Source: Benincasa hispida (taxonomy: Eukaryota; Streptophyta; Magnoliopsida; Cucurbitales; Cucurbitaceae). Taken from it: a DNA stretch of 64,000 nucleotides. The notes beneath the pieces were generated by a model. That model did not search any database. It was not told the origin of the DNA and saw nothing but the letters and a program-made list of their open reading frames with translations. The stretch lies in contig NC_052352.1 of the NCBI RefSeq assembly GCF_009727055.1, positions 23,845,512 through 23,909,511 on the forward strand. Reading direction: 5' to 3'. Below are positions 1 through 12,999 of the stretch, piece by piece (the first letter of the stretch is position 1; the number at the start of each line of letters is the position of its first letter). The translations under genes and the position numbers were made by a program.

Positions 1-2320
1 CTCTTATCTAAGAGTGAACCCTCTTGTCCAACTCTCAATACTATTCTAGGTTAAGGTGTGTCGCCTTTGTCCACTACCTTCCACCTAGCTTTCCTTATAC
101 TAACACAAGTTAAGGTGTGTCACCTTTGTCCATCACCTTACCTCGTAGTTCCCTAGGATAAGGTGTGTCGCCTCTGTCTATCACCTTTCTCCTAGTCTTG
201 TTTGTCCTACATGCACGTAGACTAGATCCTATCATTAGAACTCATGTCTCAAACTTAGCTCCAGTGCCTTCAATTTAACCCTTTAATACTGAGCTATTCA
301 TATATTCTAAAGCACATGCTCATCTTTACTAAGACTTAGTTGCCCTAAGGCATTCAGCACTAATGCATACTCATGATTATTGAGTACTTAGCCAAATTCT
401 TAAGCTTTAACTTGACTAGCCAGCAACAACTTCACCATCGCCTATCACCATGCATCCATCGCATGCCTTATGCGTTCAAGCTTCCTATGCATCCAGGTGC
501 GTCCAATCTTTCAGCTCACGCTCATACAACCCAATGCATAGCTAGCCTTTGCACTAATTGTTCAGCCTATGCGCCCAGCTTGTGGCACATCAACGCATGC
601 CCCATGCGTTCGTTCAGTCACGCGCCAACACGCTCCAACGCAACCTTGCACTTAACATCCTACACGCCTAGCTGCACAACCCGCTCACTCTACTTGTAGT
701 TCAACGCCTATACAATACTCTCTTGCACCTACGACATCAGCATGTGTTGCATGGTTCAACACATCTTAGCACATCCTTTCACCAACTCGTCCCTTGCACA
801 CAACTCAGCCCTCAACGCGTGCGTTCACCAGTGTCACTGTCTGGCCCTTCAAGCTGCTTGCTTGTTCAACCCAAGCAACTGCCTGCTTGTTTAAGATTTC
901 CAGATTCACACTATAATTTGAATAACTAATTTTTCAGGCCTTTTCTCAAGAAATTTCCTTGTACAAACTTGCTCTAAAATGTTTTAGAAAGCTTACATTA
1001 AAATTTAAGCCTAGAACTCCTCGTGGTTTGGCTGGAATCTTCAAATCAACAAGACTGGCCCATACCTACACGAGAGCTTGACCTTCAGTCGAATTCTTCA
1101 CTCTCTAGTTTGATTCCTCTGGAATTTTCTTCTGGAAACCCAACCTCAGCAACTAGACACAATCAGGGTTTGAATGGCTCTGGAATCACTCTATTTGCAA
1201 GAGTGAGTTGCTCAAATCCTCTATTTGAATTCAAGCTTCTCTTTTATACTAGCAGCTGCATGCTCATCTTAAACCTTAAGCTGCCACCTCATCCTTAAAG
1301 AGATAAGAACTATCCTAAGCATGACAGTTGGCTCAACTGACGGTGGTTTAAGCTGATTATGCTCCCTAATTACCAACGTAAGCTTTTTCCTTCAGCATCA
1401 TCAACGCATAGCTCACCTTAAGGCCATTGCATCCCTCCTATGGTCACATGCTCTTAGATCAATGCATGTCCTAGCCCACGCAAAGTTAGTCTTAACACAT
1501 CATCAACCAATATTAAGCCTTCCACAATGCACAACCATTGAGCATCGTATGCCTCATGTACCTTGCGCCAAGATTGCCAATGCTTCCCAAATAGCCGCAC
1601 AGTCTTTCAACGTACATCGCATACCTTATAGCATACTTCATAGCGCCATCGCATAACTCTAACGCGTATCGAGTACCTAGAGGTGCTCATCACCGCACAC
1701 TGGTCAGCATGCACGCCCAACCTCAATGTCAACCTTGCGCTCATCGTGCAACCCCAGTGCACATTGTATACCCTATCGTCTTGCGCTCATTGTTTTGTGC
1801 CCAACCTTACGCTCAGTTCATACCATGCACACGTGCGCTAAGCTGAGCACCTAGCTTTGCGCAAACGCCTAGCCTACCTTGCCCGCATGCTCACTAACCT
1901 CGCAAGCCCCTTGGCTACCTCATGCCTTGTCAACGCATAGGGTTACAAGCGCTCAACAAGACCACCTTAGTGTGCACAATCCAATGCCTAGCTCTCCCAC
2001 ACTCGGCCACACTTGACCTCCACAAGAGCTCGTCTAACCTCTAAAAGTAAGGTCAATGCATAAAAGCTCTCCTTCAATGCCCAACACAAGGCTAATGCAT
2101 AGGCTAAACCCTACCAACACTTAGCCATATTTTCCCTTGCTAGGTTCTCACCACTTCACCCGAGAGCCAAACTTGCATCCTAAAACATTTTTCCCTTTTT
2201 GTTTCTTTATTCTTCACATATTTCCCTACAATTACACATTAATTCTAATATTAAACCACTCATCATACTAATCTCAAAAGTAAACATATATAAGTAGGGA
2301 AGTTAGGATTTGGAGTTTAC
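1..2320. repeat. Unidentified C-rich repetitive region
   Basis: No convincing gene is seen. The plus strand is unusually rich in C and in recurring words such as 'caacgcat', 'atgcgttc' and 'tgcgctca'. Bases 50-190 hold three copies of a segment beginning 'taaggtgtgtc' at about 51, 110 and 159, so spaced 59 and 49 bp. The short open frames here have no recognisable domain and look like by-products of the low frequency of T-A-rich stops. A minus-strand 'TATAAAAG' at about 1240 would fit an LTR promoter. The region may be a long terminal repeat or untranslated part of an LTR element on the minus strand, but no termini were found. Confidence 0.35.
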
Positions 2321-4946
2321 ACATAGAGAGGGTGGAGCCTCTTGTTCAAGACTAGGAGTTAGTACTTAAAGGAACAACCTATCTACTATCCCTAAAAATG
2401 GGTAAGAGTGGGTTCCATCTTGCAGAAATATGTCCCTAGCTATCTATCTGATCTTACCCCTAAAATGGGAGGCTTATTGAGCAGCGATGTTGAGTCACTC
2501 TCACCATTGCAGTGTTGGGGTTAATGCCCTAAATCTCGTAGGGTCCCATAGTTTGTCAAACATTTTTATTTATGTAATAAAATATGTGATATTTTATTTC
2601 AAAATTAGTTGCATTAACCACAAACTAATAAACTAACATCTAAGCTTATCTTGTAACTTAAACATGTATGTAGAGATATACAAGTGGATCATGTTTAAGT
2701 GATAACCTAAATGGTTTGTAGTAGACGGATAAGGTTGGATACCTTATCCTGGTGGCACTACGAGTATGGCCTACTTTGTAGATATTACAAATGTTGTAAA
2801 GTACTACAAATGATCGAATCCTGATCATTCATGTGGAGACATGTGAGCGGGGATATTCTATACAAAGGAGTTTGTATAAGACCAGACCACAAAATGTTTA
2901 GTCTCATTATATAACGTCGTTCATAATAGAGACTTACATTTCACTAGGATGACCATAGGTAACATGACCTGAATCCTGAGTGAGTTGTGAACTCCTGCCT
3001 ATGAAGGCGGTTCTTTGATTTGTATGGGTGAGAGTGGCCAGATCGTCGACTCAACAAGCCTACCATTTTGGGGATTCGTCTAATTGGGGAGCTGGGAGCA
3101 CAACTACACAAGAAGGAATTCACTCCTTCCCTAGTGTTAGGGCAAATAGATAAATTGCTCCCTTAAGGGCTAATTCTAGGGCTTGAACAATGTGGCACCA
3201 CACCCTCTCCTGGCCTACGAGGGATTTGATCATAGTTGGACTATGATTTATTGTTCATTAGAAGGATCAGTGGTACTTAAGGAGTTAGATATAACTACAA
3301 GGGCAAAACGATAATTTTAGCCTAGTTGTACTTACGAGCAATTTGTGAAGGGTTATCGTACTATTGATTGGTTATATCCAATGGACACAGAAGTATATCT
3401 ATAGTGCGAGTAGTACAATTTCGGTCTTTAGTGGAGTGCTCAACAGTTAATGGATGGTGAATAATTTAATTAAAGAGTTTAATTAATTATTCACATATCG
3501 TTGGAGTTTTAAGCTACAGGTCCATGAGGTCCCCTCAGTAACTCAATGGGATTCAATGGGACTCGATTTTTGGATTAATTTGAATTGTTCAAATTACTTG
3601 AGGTAATTAATTATATATGATATAATTATTGTAATGTATTTGATATATTATATTACGTATTTTTGAGAGGAAATAAATATTTGAATTTGATTCAAATGTT
3701 AATTATATGAATTGGATTCATGTAGTTGAATTTAATGTAAATGTGATTTATATTAAAAATCATTTGCGAGAGAGAATTGAATCTATAGTTTATATTGTAT
3801 TTGATGTAATATAAAAACTATAGATTATATGTTATATATGATATATCATATAGTTATTTATATATATGTATAATAATTTTTTTTACATACATATATATAT
3901 GAGTTTTTTATTTATTAAAATTAAATTATTTTATTTTATTTTATTTTTAAAATTAAATTAAAGGGAGGGAAATAACTTCCCTCCCCTTAATTCTCTCCCT
4001 ATCACGTATGTGGATTTTTTTTTTTGGGTTTTCTGACATTTTTCTTCTTCTTTCTGCAAAAAAAGAGAGAGTGAAGACAGAATAACAAGAACAGTTCTGT
4101 GAGAACAAATTCCTATCTTCCTTCATCTCTTCCTCTCAACTCTCCCTTCCCTCACCAAAATCACTAGAGCACATACACTCCTGGGTTCTCACCTAAGATT
4201 ATTGAGGTTACGTTCATGGTAGTATCCGGTTGGAGATTGTTTTCCCATTTGGAGAAACGTTCTTCAAAAGGTAAGGGTTCCAATAACCCTAATTTATTCT
4301 TTTGTATTTTTATTTATTAGCATGTTATATTGTTTTTTAATTAAATGCATATTACTATATATTGATTCTATATAAAATTGGGAAGATTGGGACAATCCAT
4401 CGCTTCTACTCAAAGATCCTTCATTGGGATCCTTCATGCAGATTAAAGAATAATCCTGAATAAATAGGAGTTCATAGTTAAATTAGGATTAAGATCGAGT
4501 TACCTTAGGTCATCGAGTTGAAATAGTCATTTTTAACAGTAAATGACGTTATAAAGAAAATTGACTATTTCGTGGTCCAGTCTTATACAAAGAATGCCTC
4601 AACTCACATGTTTCTACATGAACGATTTTGGAATCACATCATTTGTATCAAATACAAAGCAGGTTGGATCCATAGTATCCCCAGGATAAGGTACCCAACC
4701 CTATCTTTATACTTATAGACCGTCTTGGCTATATACTCAAACTTGATCCTCTTTTATGTCTCTACATAAAGTTCAAGTATTCATGTTATAGCCAGGGGTT
4801 TGTTAGTTTATTGGATTTAAGCTCTTACAAGTACAATTCACATATTCAATAACATCTTTACTGAATAAACCTCAATAACACCTTTATTACAAATAGAATA
4901 TGCTTAATGTTTTCAAACTGTGAGTTTTAGGACATACAACCCAACA
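2321..4946 (-). repeat. Copia-type LTR fragment, split by a solo LTR
   Basis: Bases 2321-2512 and 4442-4946 together match the right half of the minus-orientation LTRs at 8934-10859 and 16508-18478. Shared landmarks are 'gggaggcttattgagc' and the terminal block ending in '..acatacaacccaaca' at 4946. The two halves are contiguous in the other copies but are separated here by the solo LTR at 2513-4436. The left part of this LTR (about 1.2 kb) is absent. It is read as an older LTR remnant that served as target for a later insertion. Confidence 0.75.
2513..4436 (+). mobile_element. Solo LTR (Copia-like), plus orientation
   Basis: The element starts TGTTGGGGTTAATG and ends CCTTCA, so it has the TG...CA termini of an LTR, and is 1924 bp long. 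It is flanked by a perfect 5-bp direct repeat TGCAG at 2508-2512 and 4437-4441. Internal blocks (for example around 2830-2900 and 3480-3560) are reverse-complement relatives of the LTRs of element B. There is no internal coding region, so it is a solo LTR, most simply left by LTR-LTR recombination. It interrupts another LTR of the same superfamily lying in the opposite direction. Confidence 0.85.
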
Positions 4947-6140
4947 AAAAAACCCCTTCATCCGTCGGGCCAACACCACCATCAACCTGACTCCTCCTCA
5001 CTTTTGGCCAAACCTAGATTGATAAGTATACAACACCATGAGGTAGTCACATGCATGGCACACCCCACCTCCTAAAAAATTGGTATGACTTATAATCCTC
5101 ACCATTAAAGTTACTATTATTACTATTTTTATTACTACTATTAATAAAAAAAAATATATACATTGTATACACTTAAGAAATCTCGTAAGCTAACTGATGA
5201 AGGTTGACTCCAAAGACTTTAAGGAAAGGTTTGTAAACCGATCCTCTGAAAATCAAGGACCCATTATAAAAGTGTGATCTAAGGCTCACCTGGGAACTAA
5301 TCAAAATAAGTCGTTCCAAGTGGCCATACACTCAAGCGAGAACTCAAAAGGTGTAGATCTTGATGGGAGAGCACCAACAAGTCTAGAAAAAAGGCTTAGA
5401 ATGAGCTAAAACATTCAAACCACCACAAGTTTATTCCCAAATTGAGATCTTGGTTTGCCAACAAGGCAAGTCATTGAGTCTAAATACGAGAGTAGGGGAC
5501 TAATGTCATAGGTAATTTCGGACCAAAAAAAGGTCAAAGGTTAAGATCGAACCAAAAGAGTTATTTAACCAAAGAAATGGACCTAAGACTGGCTAAAAAG
5601 CAGGCCTAGAAGAGTTCTAATAAATAAAGGGAGGATACGTTGGGCTTAAAAGAGTGTGTTTGACCCGCCCTAGCCTCAGAGACCAAAATCGAGGCCAATA
5701 TGGGCATTGAGAGCCCAAGGCTTGCCTCGACCCTAGAGGCCAAGGCCAAGGCCACAAAATCCTCTATATTGATGTCGATCCGGATTGACCCTCTTTGTTG
5801 GAACATCCTAAGTCGCCTGACCCCAAGCCCTATGTGTCCAACTTGAGAGTAAGAAAAGGAAATAGATCTCCTTCTCAAATTGGGATAAGAAAGACCTCTA
5901 TGACTCAACTATAAATAGAACACGACAACCCCATGAAAGGTAATCTCATCTCCTTCAGAAACTACTTACTTTGACATTTGTGCAAAATATTGACTCAAGC
6001 ATCAGAGTGTCTGTGGCAAGTACCACACTAATGTGTTGCCCTTTTGATTGTCTTGTAGGTAATTTCCTCTCCTAAAATACAAATTCACCACTGAAGGCAC
6101 CTGAAAGTCAGGTGAGTTCCCTTAGACAGATTTTGCTATC
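4947..6140 (+). repeat. Non-coding stretch, possible LTR remnant
   Basis: No gene is recognised. A TATA-like 'ctataaatag' lies near 5909, followed by a transcribed-leader-like segment, and the stretch ends near 6140 at 'gctatcaaca'. This layout resembles the U3-R-U5 end of a plus-strand LTR, but neither the left terminus nor a target duplication could be found. The 100-codon open frame on the minus strand (5606-5908) shows no known domain and is judged non-coding. Confidence 0.3.
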
Positions 6141-6487
6141 AACAAAATAAATTAAGTAGACTTATCTTTTTTGAAATACTATATAGTATATTCATTGTAT
6201 GCATGTTTTATATATTTTATATATTTCTATTTTTTTTTTTTTATTAAGAGTGTGTTATAGCTAATGGTGATTCTTATTCTAGCAATCTTATTATAAGTGA
6301 AAATTCATTAAATTCGAGGTCTAAATATTAATTTGGTCCAAATTACAAATTTAGTCTTTGAAATTTGAAGTTGTGTATATTTAGACTCCAAACTTTTAAA
6401 ATTATCTGATAAATTCTTCAAACTTTTGATTTTGTGAATAATAAGTCACCAACAAATTTGAAGTTTTTGGAAAATTAATTGATATTA

Positions 6488-6518
<31 letters not shown>

Positions 6519-7120
6519 TAATTTTATATCTGATAAAACTCTAAACTTTCAATTTCATGTGTCTAGTAGATCCGTAAATTTTAAAATGTATAAAATTTAT
6601 GGACTAAATTTGTAATTTTGATAGTTCATAGACAAAATAGACACAATTATCTCAAAGTCCACGGATCTAATTTGTAATTTAACCTAACAGGTGACTTAGA
6701 TAAGTTTGTATATAAGAACAATTAACTTAAAAATGCTAGTTTGATTTATTTCTATTTATGAGACTTTTGGACTCTTTATGAAGTTTTATCAAATCAAAAG
6801 GAAGGGATTTAGCCTGTTCTTCTTCTTCTTCTTTCTTTTTTTCTTTTCTTTTTTTTTTTCAAAAAAAAAAAAATTAAAGAGAAAGTGGTCAACTTCGTCC
6901 TAATTTTTTTTTGCCGTGGAAAGTTTGTGCATATATATCACCTATATTTATAATGCTATATATTATATGTGGGGCTGTTTACAAATATAGAAAAATGTGT
7001 CAACTTATTCATAAATATAGTAAAATATCACTGTCTATCAATGATAGGTAATGATAGACAGTGACATTTTGCTAGATTTGAAAAGTAGTTTTACCATTTT
7101 AAACAAATACCCTTACAAAA
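6141..7120. other. AT-rich spacer with a perfect hairpin
   Basis: No gene is seen. The stretch holds a TA microsatellite (about 6486-6510), pyrimidine runs near 6815-6860, and a perfect 13-bp inverted repeat (7028-7040 against 7052-7064, 11-nt loop) with the core 'tctatca..tgatagaca'. The same core recurs near 40340 and through the minisatellite region at 57 kb. Confidence 0.6.
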
Positions 7121-7293
7121 TGTTTGTGAGAGATTACGGTAATATGCAGAATTAAAATAAATGAAAAATAATTACAATTCATATGTAACTATGAGGAAAT
7201 ACTAATAAATTCTACCATTTTATTAGGATCTACCATTTTGGAAATGTATCTAGAAATGTATTATCCATCATGTATCTAGCTTAATTTCTAACA
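7121..7293 (-). repeat. 3' LTR end of Copia element A
   Basis: On the minus strand the LTR begins TGTTAGAAATTAAGC at 7293, directly after a purine-rich tract (7294-7304, read CTTAAGGAGGA). This is the expected polypurine tract and LTR start. The far end of the LTR was not fixed; a TG at about 7121 is only a guess. The upstream coding remnants of element A end just before the tract. Confidence 0.5.
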
Positions 7294-8933
7294 TCCTCCT
7301 TAAGCTAGAGTTCCATGACTCTGAGCTTCACTTTCATTTTCCAGAACAAGTCTTTCTTTAATGCTTTAGTGAATGTGTCTGCATATTTCTCCTCTTTGAT
7401 AAATTCTCTGATGAAATGATACTGATCTTTATATGTTTACTTCTTCCATGAAAGATAGGACTCTTTGAAAGTGAAATAGATAATTTATTGTCATAAAACA
7501 TGACGGTCTCTTCCTCCCGGGACTCTTTAATTCATGTAGTACCTTTCTTAGCCAAAGTATTTGACAACTGGCTGTAGACAAAGAAATGTATTCAGCTTCC
7601 GTTGTTGATCATGCTACAACATCCTGCTTCTTTGATGCCCATGAAATTGCTCCATAACCAATATTAAATACATACCCAGAAGTACTCTGTAATCATCAAT
7701 ATTTCCTCCCAATCACTATCACTGTAGCCAACAAGCACATTATCCAAGTTCTTCTTATTAGTGAAATCCATGATCAATAGTTCCAAGAATATATCTAACA
7801 ACTCTTTTTCCAGTTTCCCAATGACTTCTCTTTGGTGATGCTATACATCTGCTCAATCAACTGACTGAGAACATAAGACTAGATCTGGTCGTAGTTAAAT
7901 ACATTAAACTCCCAACATGAATTCTATAGATGGTGGTATCAAAACCATTGCTATCATCATGTTTGCTTAGTTTTAAGCCTAGTTCCATATAAGTATTGGC
8001 AGGATGAGCTTTCTCCATTTTGAACATTATCAACAAATCTCTTGCATACTTCTTTTGGAAAATTGCAATCCCATCATCACCTTGCTTAACTTCAATACCA
8101 AGAAAGTAATGAAGTAAACTCATATCAGTCATCTCAAATTATTTCTTCATACTCTCTTTGAAATATGCAATCATCATGTTTGAATTTCTCGTAAAGTTTA
8201 AATGATCAATATATAGACAAATGTTCAAGAAATTACCATCTTTATCTTCTTTCGTATAAAGAGCATGTCGTATGGACATCTTTTGAAGCCATTCTTCAAG
8301 AAAAAATTGTCGATACGACTGTACCAGGCTCTTGGTGCTTACTTTAGTCCATGCAATGCTTTCTTCCATCGACACATTTTATTTTCTTCTCCAATCTTGA
8401 CATAACCAGTGGGTTGCTCAACATATATTTCATCCTCTAAATACCCATTTAGAAAAGCTTACATGACATCCATTTGATGTACTTTCCAGCCATTTTATGC
8501 TGCAAGGGCTAGAAGCAATCGAACAATCTCCAAGCGGGTCACAGGTATAAAAACTTCTTCATAATCTACACCGTACTTTTGTTTATACACTTTCACAAAG
8601 AGGCCTTGCCTTGTATTTCTCGACATCTCCAATTTGCTTCAGCTTGTTTCTATAGATCCATTTGACTCCAAAAGATTTCCTATTTTTTGGTAGTTTGACT
8701 AATTCCCATGTATCATTTCTTCTAATTACATCAATTTCTTGATCTATTGCATCTTTCCATTTTTCATCATGAATTGCCTCCTCAAAGTATATAGGATCAA
8801 CATCTGTAAATAGACCAAAATCAACATGTTCATCGTCCAACATTCTTCTTGAAGTATTATAGATATCACGAATACTTCTTGTCTTCCTTGGAGTAGTTTC
8901 TTCATCACTTGTGAAGTGTGAAGATGGAGATAA
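7294..8933 (-). pseudogene. Copia element A: RT and RNase H remnant
   Basis: Minus-strand fragments of a Ty1/Copia pol gene. Near 8580-8800 the start of reverse transcriptase is recognisable (EAIHDEKWKDAIDQEI, then NDTWELVKLP and KSFGVKWIYRNK). Further downstream are LYIDH, where functional copies have YVDD, and the family-typical MTDMSLLHYFLGIEVKQ (8132 downward). RNase H follows near 7560-7660 and ends at the polypurine tract. Several frameshifts and stops separate the pieces, and the YVDD active site is altered, so this copy cannot encode a working polyprotein. The upstream part of the same element lies at 18479-19265, displaced by element B. Confidence 0.85.
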
Positions 8934-9482
8934 TGATGGAATTAACATGCAATCAGCGAAAGAAATCAGGATCATTAAACACTCTGATTCAACAATTTTA
9001 ACATCTAAATAAACATGTTCATAGAATGAAAAGAGAGTTTCAAAAATTACCTCTGTAGACTTCAAAAATCCTTCAAACTGATCTTGAATCTCCTCGGCAA
9101 AATATTGTATACCACCATTTGATCTTCCCTACTATTCCTTAGGGCTTTAGATTGGATTGTGGGATAAAAAATGAATAAGAATTTAGGGAATTTTTTAGAT
9201 GAGAAAATTGATTTTTGTATTTTTGGTGAAGAACCCTTCTTCCAAAAATCAGCAAAACTCAGCTGCATGTCCTCAATCTCAGCACCAAAAGCTGAGTTTT
9301 TGTTCCACTCTAGTCATGCAATCATATCGCACTTCTAGTTGACACTTCAAAGACATAAAAGCAAGTGGAATTTCAAGTGGAATTAAGTATTTAATGTGGG
9401 ATAAATCCACTAAGTGGATTTTCTCATGATTTTAATTTAAATTCAAAATTCAATTTATAAATTTTGAAATCTTAATTTCAAG

Positions 9483-9521
<39 letters not shown>

Positions 9522-10859
9522 TCGATAACTAATATAATATACAAATTTATTAATTTTAAATAAAGTTAACTCTTAACAACTAATTAACTATTTAACTAAT
9601 CAAAATTTAATTTAATATCAAATACTAAATTAATTAAACACTGATTCCAAAAACAAAAATTTTTATTTATGTAATTAATATTTAAATCGAATTTAAATAT
9701 TATCCAATTCTCCAATTTTGTTTAATACGATAATTAAACGAGTAATTATATCGTATATAATTACTAATTCCCTTAATTCTAATTTGAACGTATCAAATTA
9801 AATCATCAATTTTTTCTAAGGTTGAATCCGTTTGTGAGCTAGTAGGAGGACCTCATGGACATACAGATTATGGGCTCTAACGATCCGAGATTAATTGGAT
9901 AAACTCTTTAAACTAAATTAATCAACATTCATTAACTATCGGGCCATTCCACTAAAGCCAATAGTTGCACTCCTCTCACTGCAGATATATTTCTTTCCAC
10001 TTGATTTAACCATAATTAGTAAGTTGACCCTTCACGGGTTGTTCGTAATAACGGTTGGGTCAAATGTTGTTTTACCCCCAAAATTACATTTTGCTCTTTA
10101 AATCTCACTGATCATCTAATGAACAACTGGTTCTTGTGATCCAATCACCAAACTGAGTCCCTCTCGGACCAATGAGAGGGTGAGACCCTTTGTTCAAGAC
10201 CTAGAATTAGTATTTAAGAGAACAATCTTTCTTTATCCTAAAAGCGGGTAAAAGTAAATTCCGTCTTGCACCCTATGTCCCCAGCCACCTACTAGGTCTT
10301 ACCCCTGAAATGGGAGGCTTATTTAGCCAAACCATTACCTATGCAAATCTAAGGATAATCCCAAATAAACAGAAGTTCATAGTTAGCTTAGGATTAAGAT
10401 CAAGTTAACTAGGTTATCGATTTGAAATAGTTAGTCTTAAACAATAAACAGCGTTATAAAGTAAGAGTGACTTATTTCTCGGTCCGTTATTATACAAACC
10501 CTTTGCATCGGACGCCCCCACTCACATGTCTCCATATGACCGATTTAGGATCACATCTTTTGTACTAAATACAAAGTGGACCGTATCCGAGAGTGTTACC
10601 AGAATAAGGTATCTAACCTTATTCATATACTATATACCATTTTGGCTATATACTCGAACTTGATCCATTTTTATGTCTCCACATAAAGTCTAAGTACTCA
10701 TGTAATATCCATGGATCTTAGTTTATTAGATTTAGTTTTTCCAAGTGCAATTTATATATTCAATAACACATTTATTGAATAAACCTCAGTAACATCATTA
10801 TTGAAAATAAAACATGTTTAATATTACAAACTGCGAGTTTTAGGACATACAACCCAACA
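8934..10859 (-). repeat. 3' LTR of Copia element B
   Basis: This LTR is 1926 bp. It matches the copy at 16508-18478 along its length, including the outer end 'tgatggaattarcatgcaatcag', the 'gtttgtgagctagtaggaggacct' region and the 'acatacaacccaaca' inner end. It contains a (TA)n run at about 9487-9518. A boundary 3 bp further in (8937) is also possible. Confidence 0.85.
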
Positions 10860-10999
10860 AACTCCCACTTGGACTAAAACTCCAGTGGGTTTATATATAT
10901 ACAAATATATACAATGTTGGGTATGAGAGAATAAATACAATAAACTAGCGCATCAAATACCCAATATTTCTCCTATTTGCCCTAAAATTATCTATCTCA

Positions 11000-12945
11000 T
11001 GGTCCTAGTCTCACTAAGTGACCCTTGAACACTTTAGCCGGGAGGGCCATTGTAAACAGATCAGCTATGTTCTTCTCGGTGTACGATCTCCCTGATGAGC
11101 TGGTACTTACGTCCGATGAGATGGAACTTACGCTCGATGTGTTTTCTGCGCTTATGGCTTCTAGGTTCTCTGGAATTTACATCTACTCCACAGTTATCAC
11201 AATAGAGGGTAACTAGTAGGTGCATATTTGGAACCACTTTCAAATTGGTCAAGAACTTTCTAAGTCATACTACTTCCTTGGCTGTTTCACATGTAGCTAC
11301 GTACTCTACTTCCATGGTGGAGTCAGCAATACAACTTTGTTTTATCTTCTCCACACTATAGCTCCTCCATTCAGAGTAAATACTGACCTCGAAGTTGATT
11401 TCCTCGAATTCACATTGGTCTAGAAGTCAAAATTAGTGTATCTAGTAAGGATCAGATCCTTAGCACCATACACGAGCATATAATCCATTTTCTCCGAAAC
11501 TACTTGAGGATGTTTTTAATGGCAGTCCAACGATCAAATCCAAGATTGGACTGATACCCGCTGACAATTCCAACTACATAGCATATGTCGGGACGTATAC
11601 ACACCATGACATACATCAAACTTCCAACTGCCGATGCATAGGGAATTCGTTTCATAACCTCAACCTCTTAAGGTGTCTTATAACATTTTTTCTTAGACAA
11701 ATGAATTTCATGCCTGAAAGGTAACATTCCTTTCTTTGGAATTTTGCATTTTATATCTTGACGACATTTTGTCTATAAGATACCTGAGATAATGCTAGTG
11801 TTATGTTTTTGCGATTCCAAACTATTTGGATCCCAAGAACATATTGTGCATCTCCCAAATCCTTCATTTGAAATTGTGATACCAGTCATCGCTTAATGTT
11901 GGCAAGGAATCCTATATTTCTCAATGAGCAGAATATCATCAACATATAAAACTAGAAAGGCTACAGTTTTGTTGACAATCTTCTTATAAACACAAGGTTC
12001 GTCAACATTCTATTCATAGCAATAAGATTTGATCGCAGTATCAAATCTCATATTCTAGGACCGAGACGCTTATTTCAACCCGTAAATGGATCTTTTAAGC
12101 TTGCAAAACTTTTGCTCTTGACCCTGTTCTATAAACCCCTCTAGTTGAGACATATAAATAGTCTCTTCGAGATAGCCATTCAGAAAAGTTGTCTTGACAT
12201 TCATTTTTTAGATTTCATAATCATAAAAAGTAGTATTGGAAAAGAGTATTTTAATAGACTTGATCATGGTAACTGGAGAGAAGGTTTCTTCGTAGTCCAC
12301 CCATCTCTTTAGTTAAACCCTTTTGCCACGAGTCTAGCTTTGTAGGTTTGTACCTTACTACCTTGGTCTCATTTTCTTTTGTGGATCCATTTACAATCAA
12401 TAGATTGTACCCCTTCTAATTGATCTACAAGTTCCCAGACTCAATTGAAGTACGTTGACTCCATTTCGAGGTCTATGACTTTTATCCATTGGTCTTTATC
12501 CACATCTTCTATTGTCTATTTAAAAGTCAATGGACCCTCTAAGCCATCATCAGGTATGACAATTTGAATTTCCGTTAAACCCATGTAACAATCAGACTGA
12601 CGAACAACCCTCCCACTACGTCGAGACATTCTTAACTCTTGAGAATGATGTGAAGTACCAGTTTCATCAACAACTATTGTTGAAGAACTAGCTTGATCAA
12701 CAACTCTTGTTGATCTATCTGTAGTTTCTCTAGACATCTCACTTAATATTAGCTTACTGCGACGTTGATGATTCTTTATGTGGTCCTCCTCGAGAAATAT
12801 TGCATTCGTCGATACAAATACTTTATCTTCCTGAGGATTATAGAAATAACCACCTTTTGTCTCTTTAGGATAGCATACAAATAGGCATATTTTCAAACGA
12901 CGTTCCAATTTCTTTGGTTTTGCACTAGTACATATGATGGGCATC
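11000..12945 (-). pseudogene. Copia element B: RT and RNase H remnant
   Basis: Minus-strand pol sequence. The linker after integrase is an intact stretch (12944-12516) containing MSRRSGRVVRQSDCYMG. The reverse transcriptase active site is visible at about 11936-11950 as LYVDDILLI. RNase H ends at 11252-11061, with NSREPRSHKRRKHIERKFHL typical of the C terminus. Stops and frameshifts lie between these blocks, so the gene is broken, although YVDD itself is kept. Confidence 0.85.
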
Positions 12946-12999
12946 CCTAAATCCTGAAGTGATGTAAACTACCTTTACGTCCTCTCCATAACTCGTAAG

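Noticed and set aside
373..1656. Several plus-strand open frames of 64-108 codons
   Set aside because: They are Cys/His/Pro-rich translations of a C-rich repeat with no domain and no splice-compatible neighbours.
5606..5908. Minus-strand open frame of 100 codons
   Set aside because: No recognisable domain; it sits in a probable LTR remnant with a TATA box on the other strand.
8934..8938. Alternative element B boundary at 8937/16511 with flanks AATGA and GATGA
   Set aside because: It gives the same 4/5 match, but the boundary at 8934/16508 places the primer-binding site 1 nt from the LTR end and matches the terminus of the LTR at 19850, so it was preferred.
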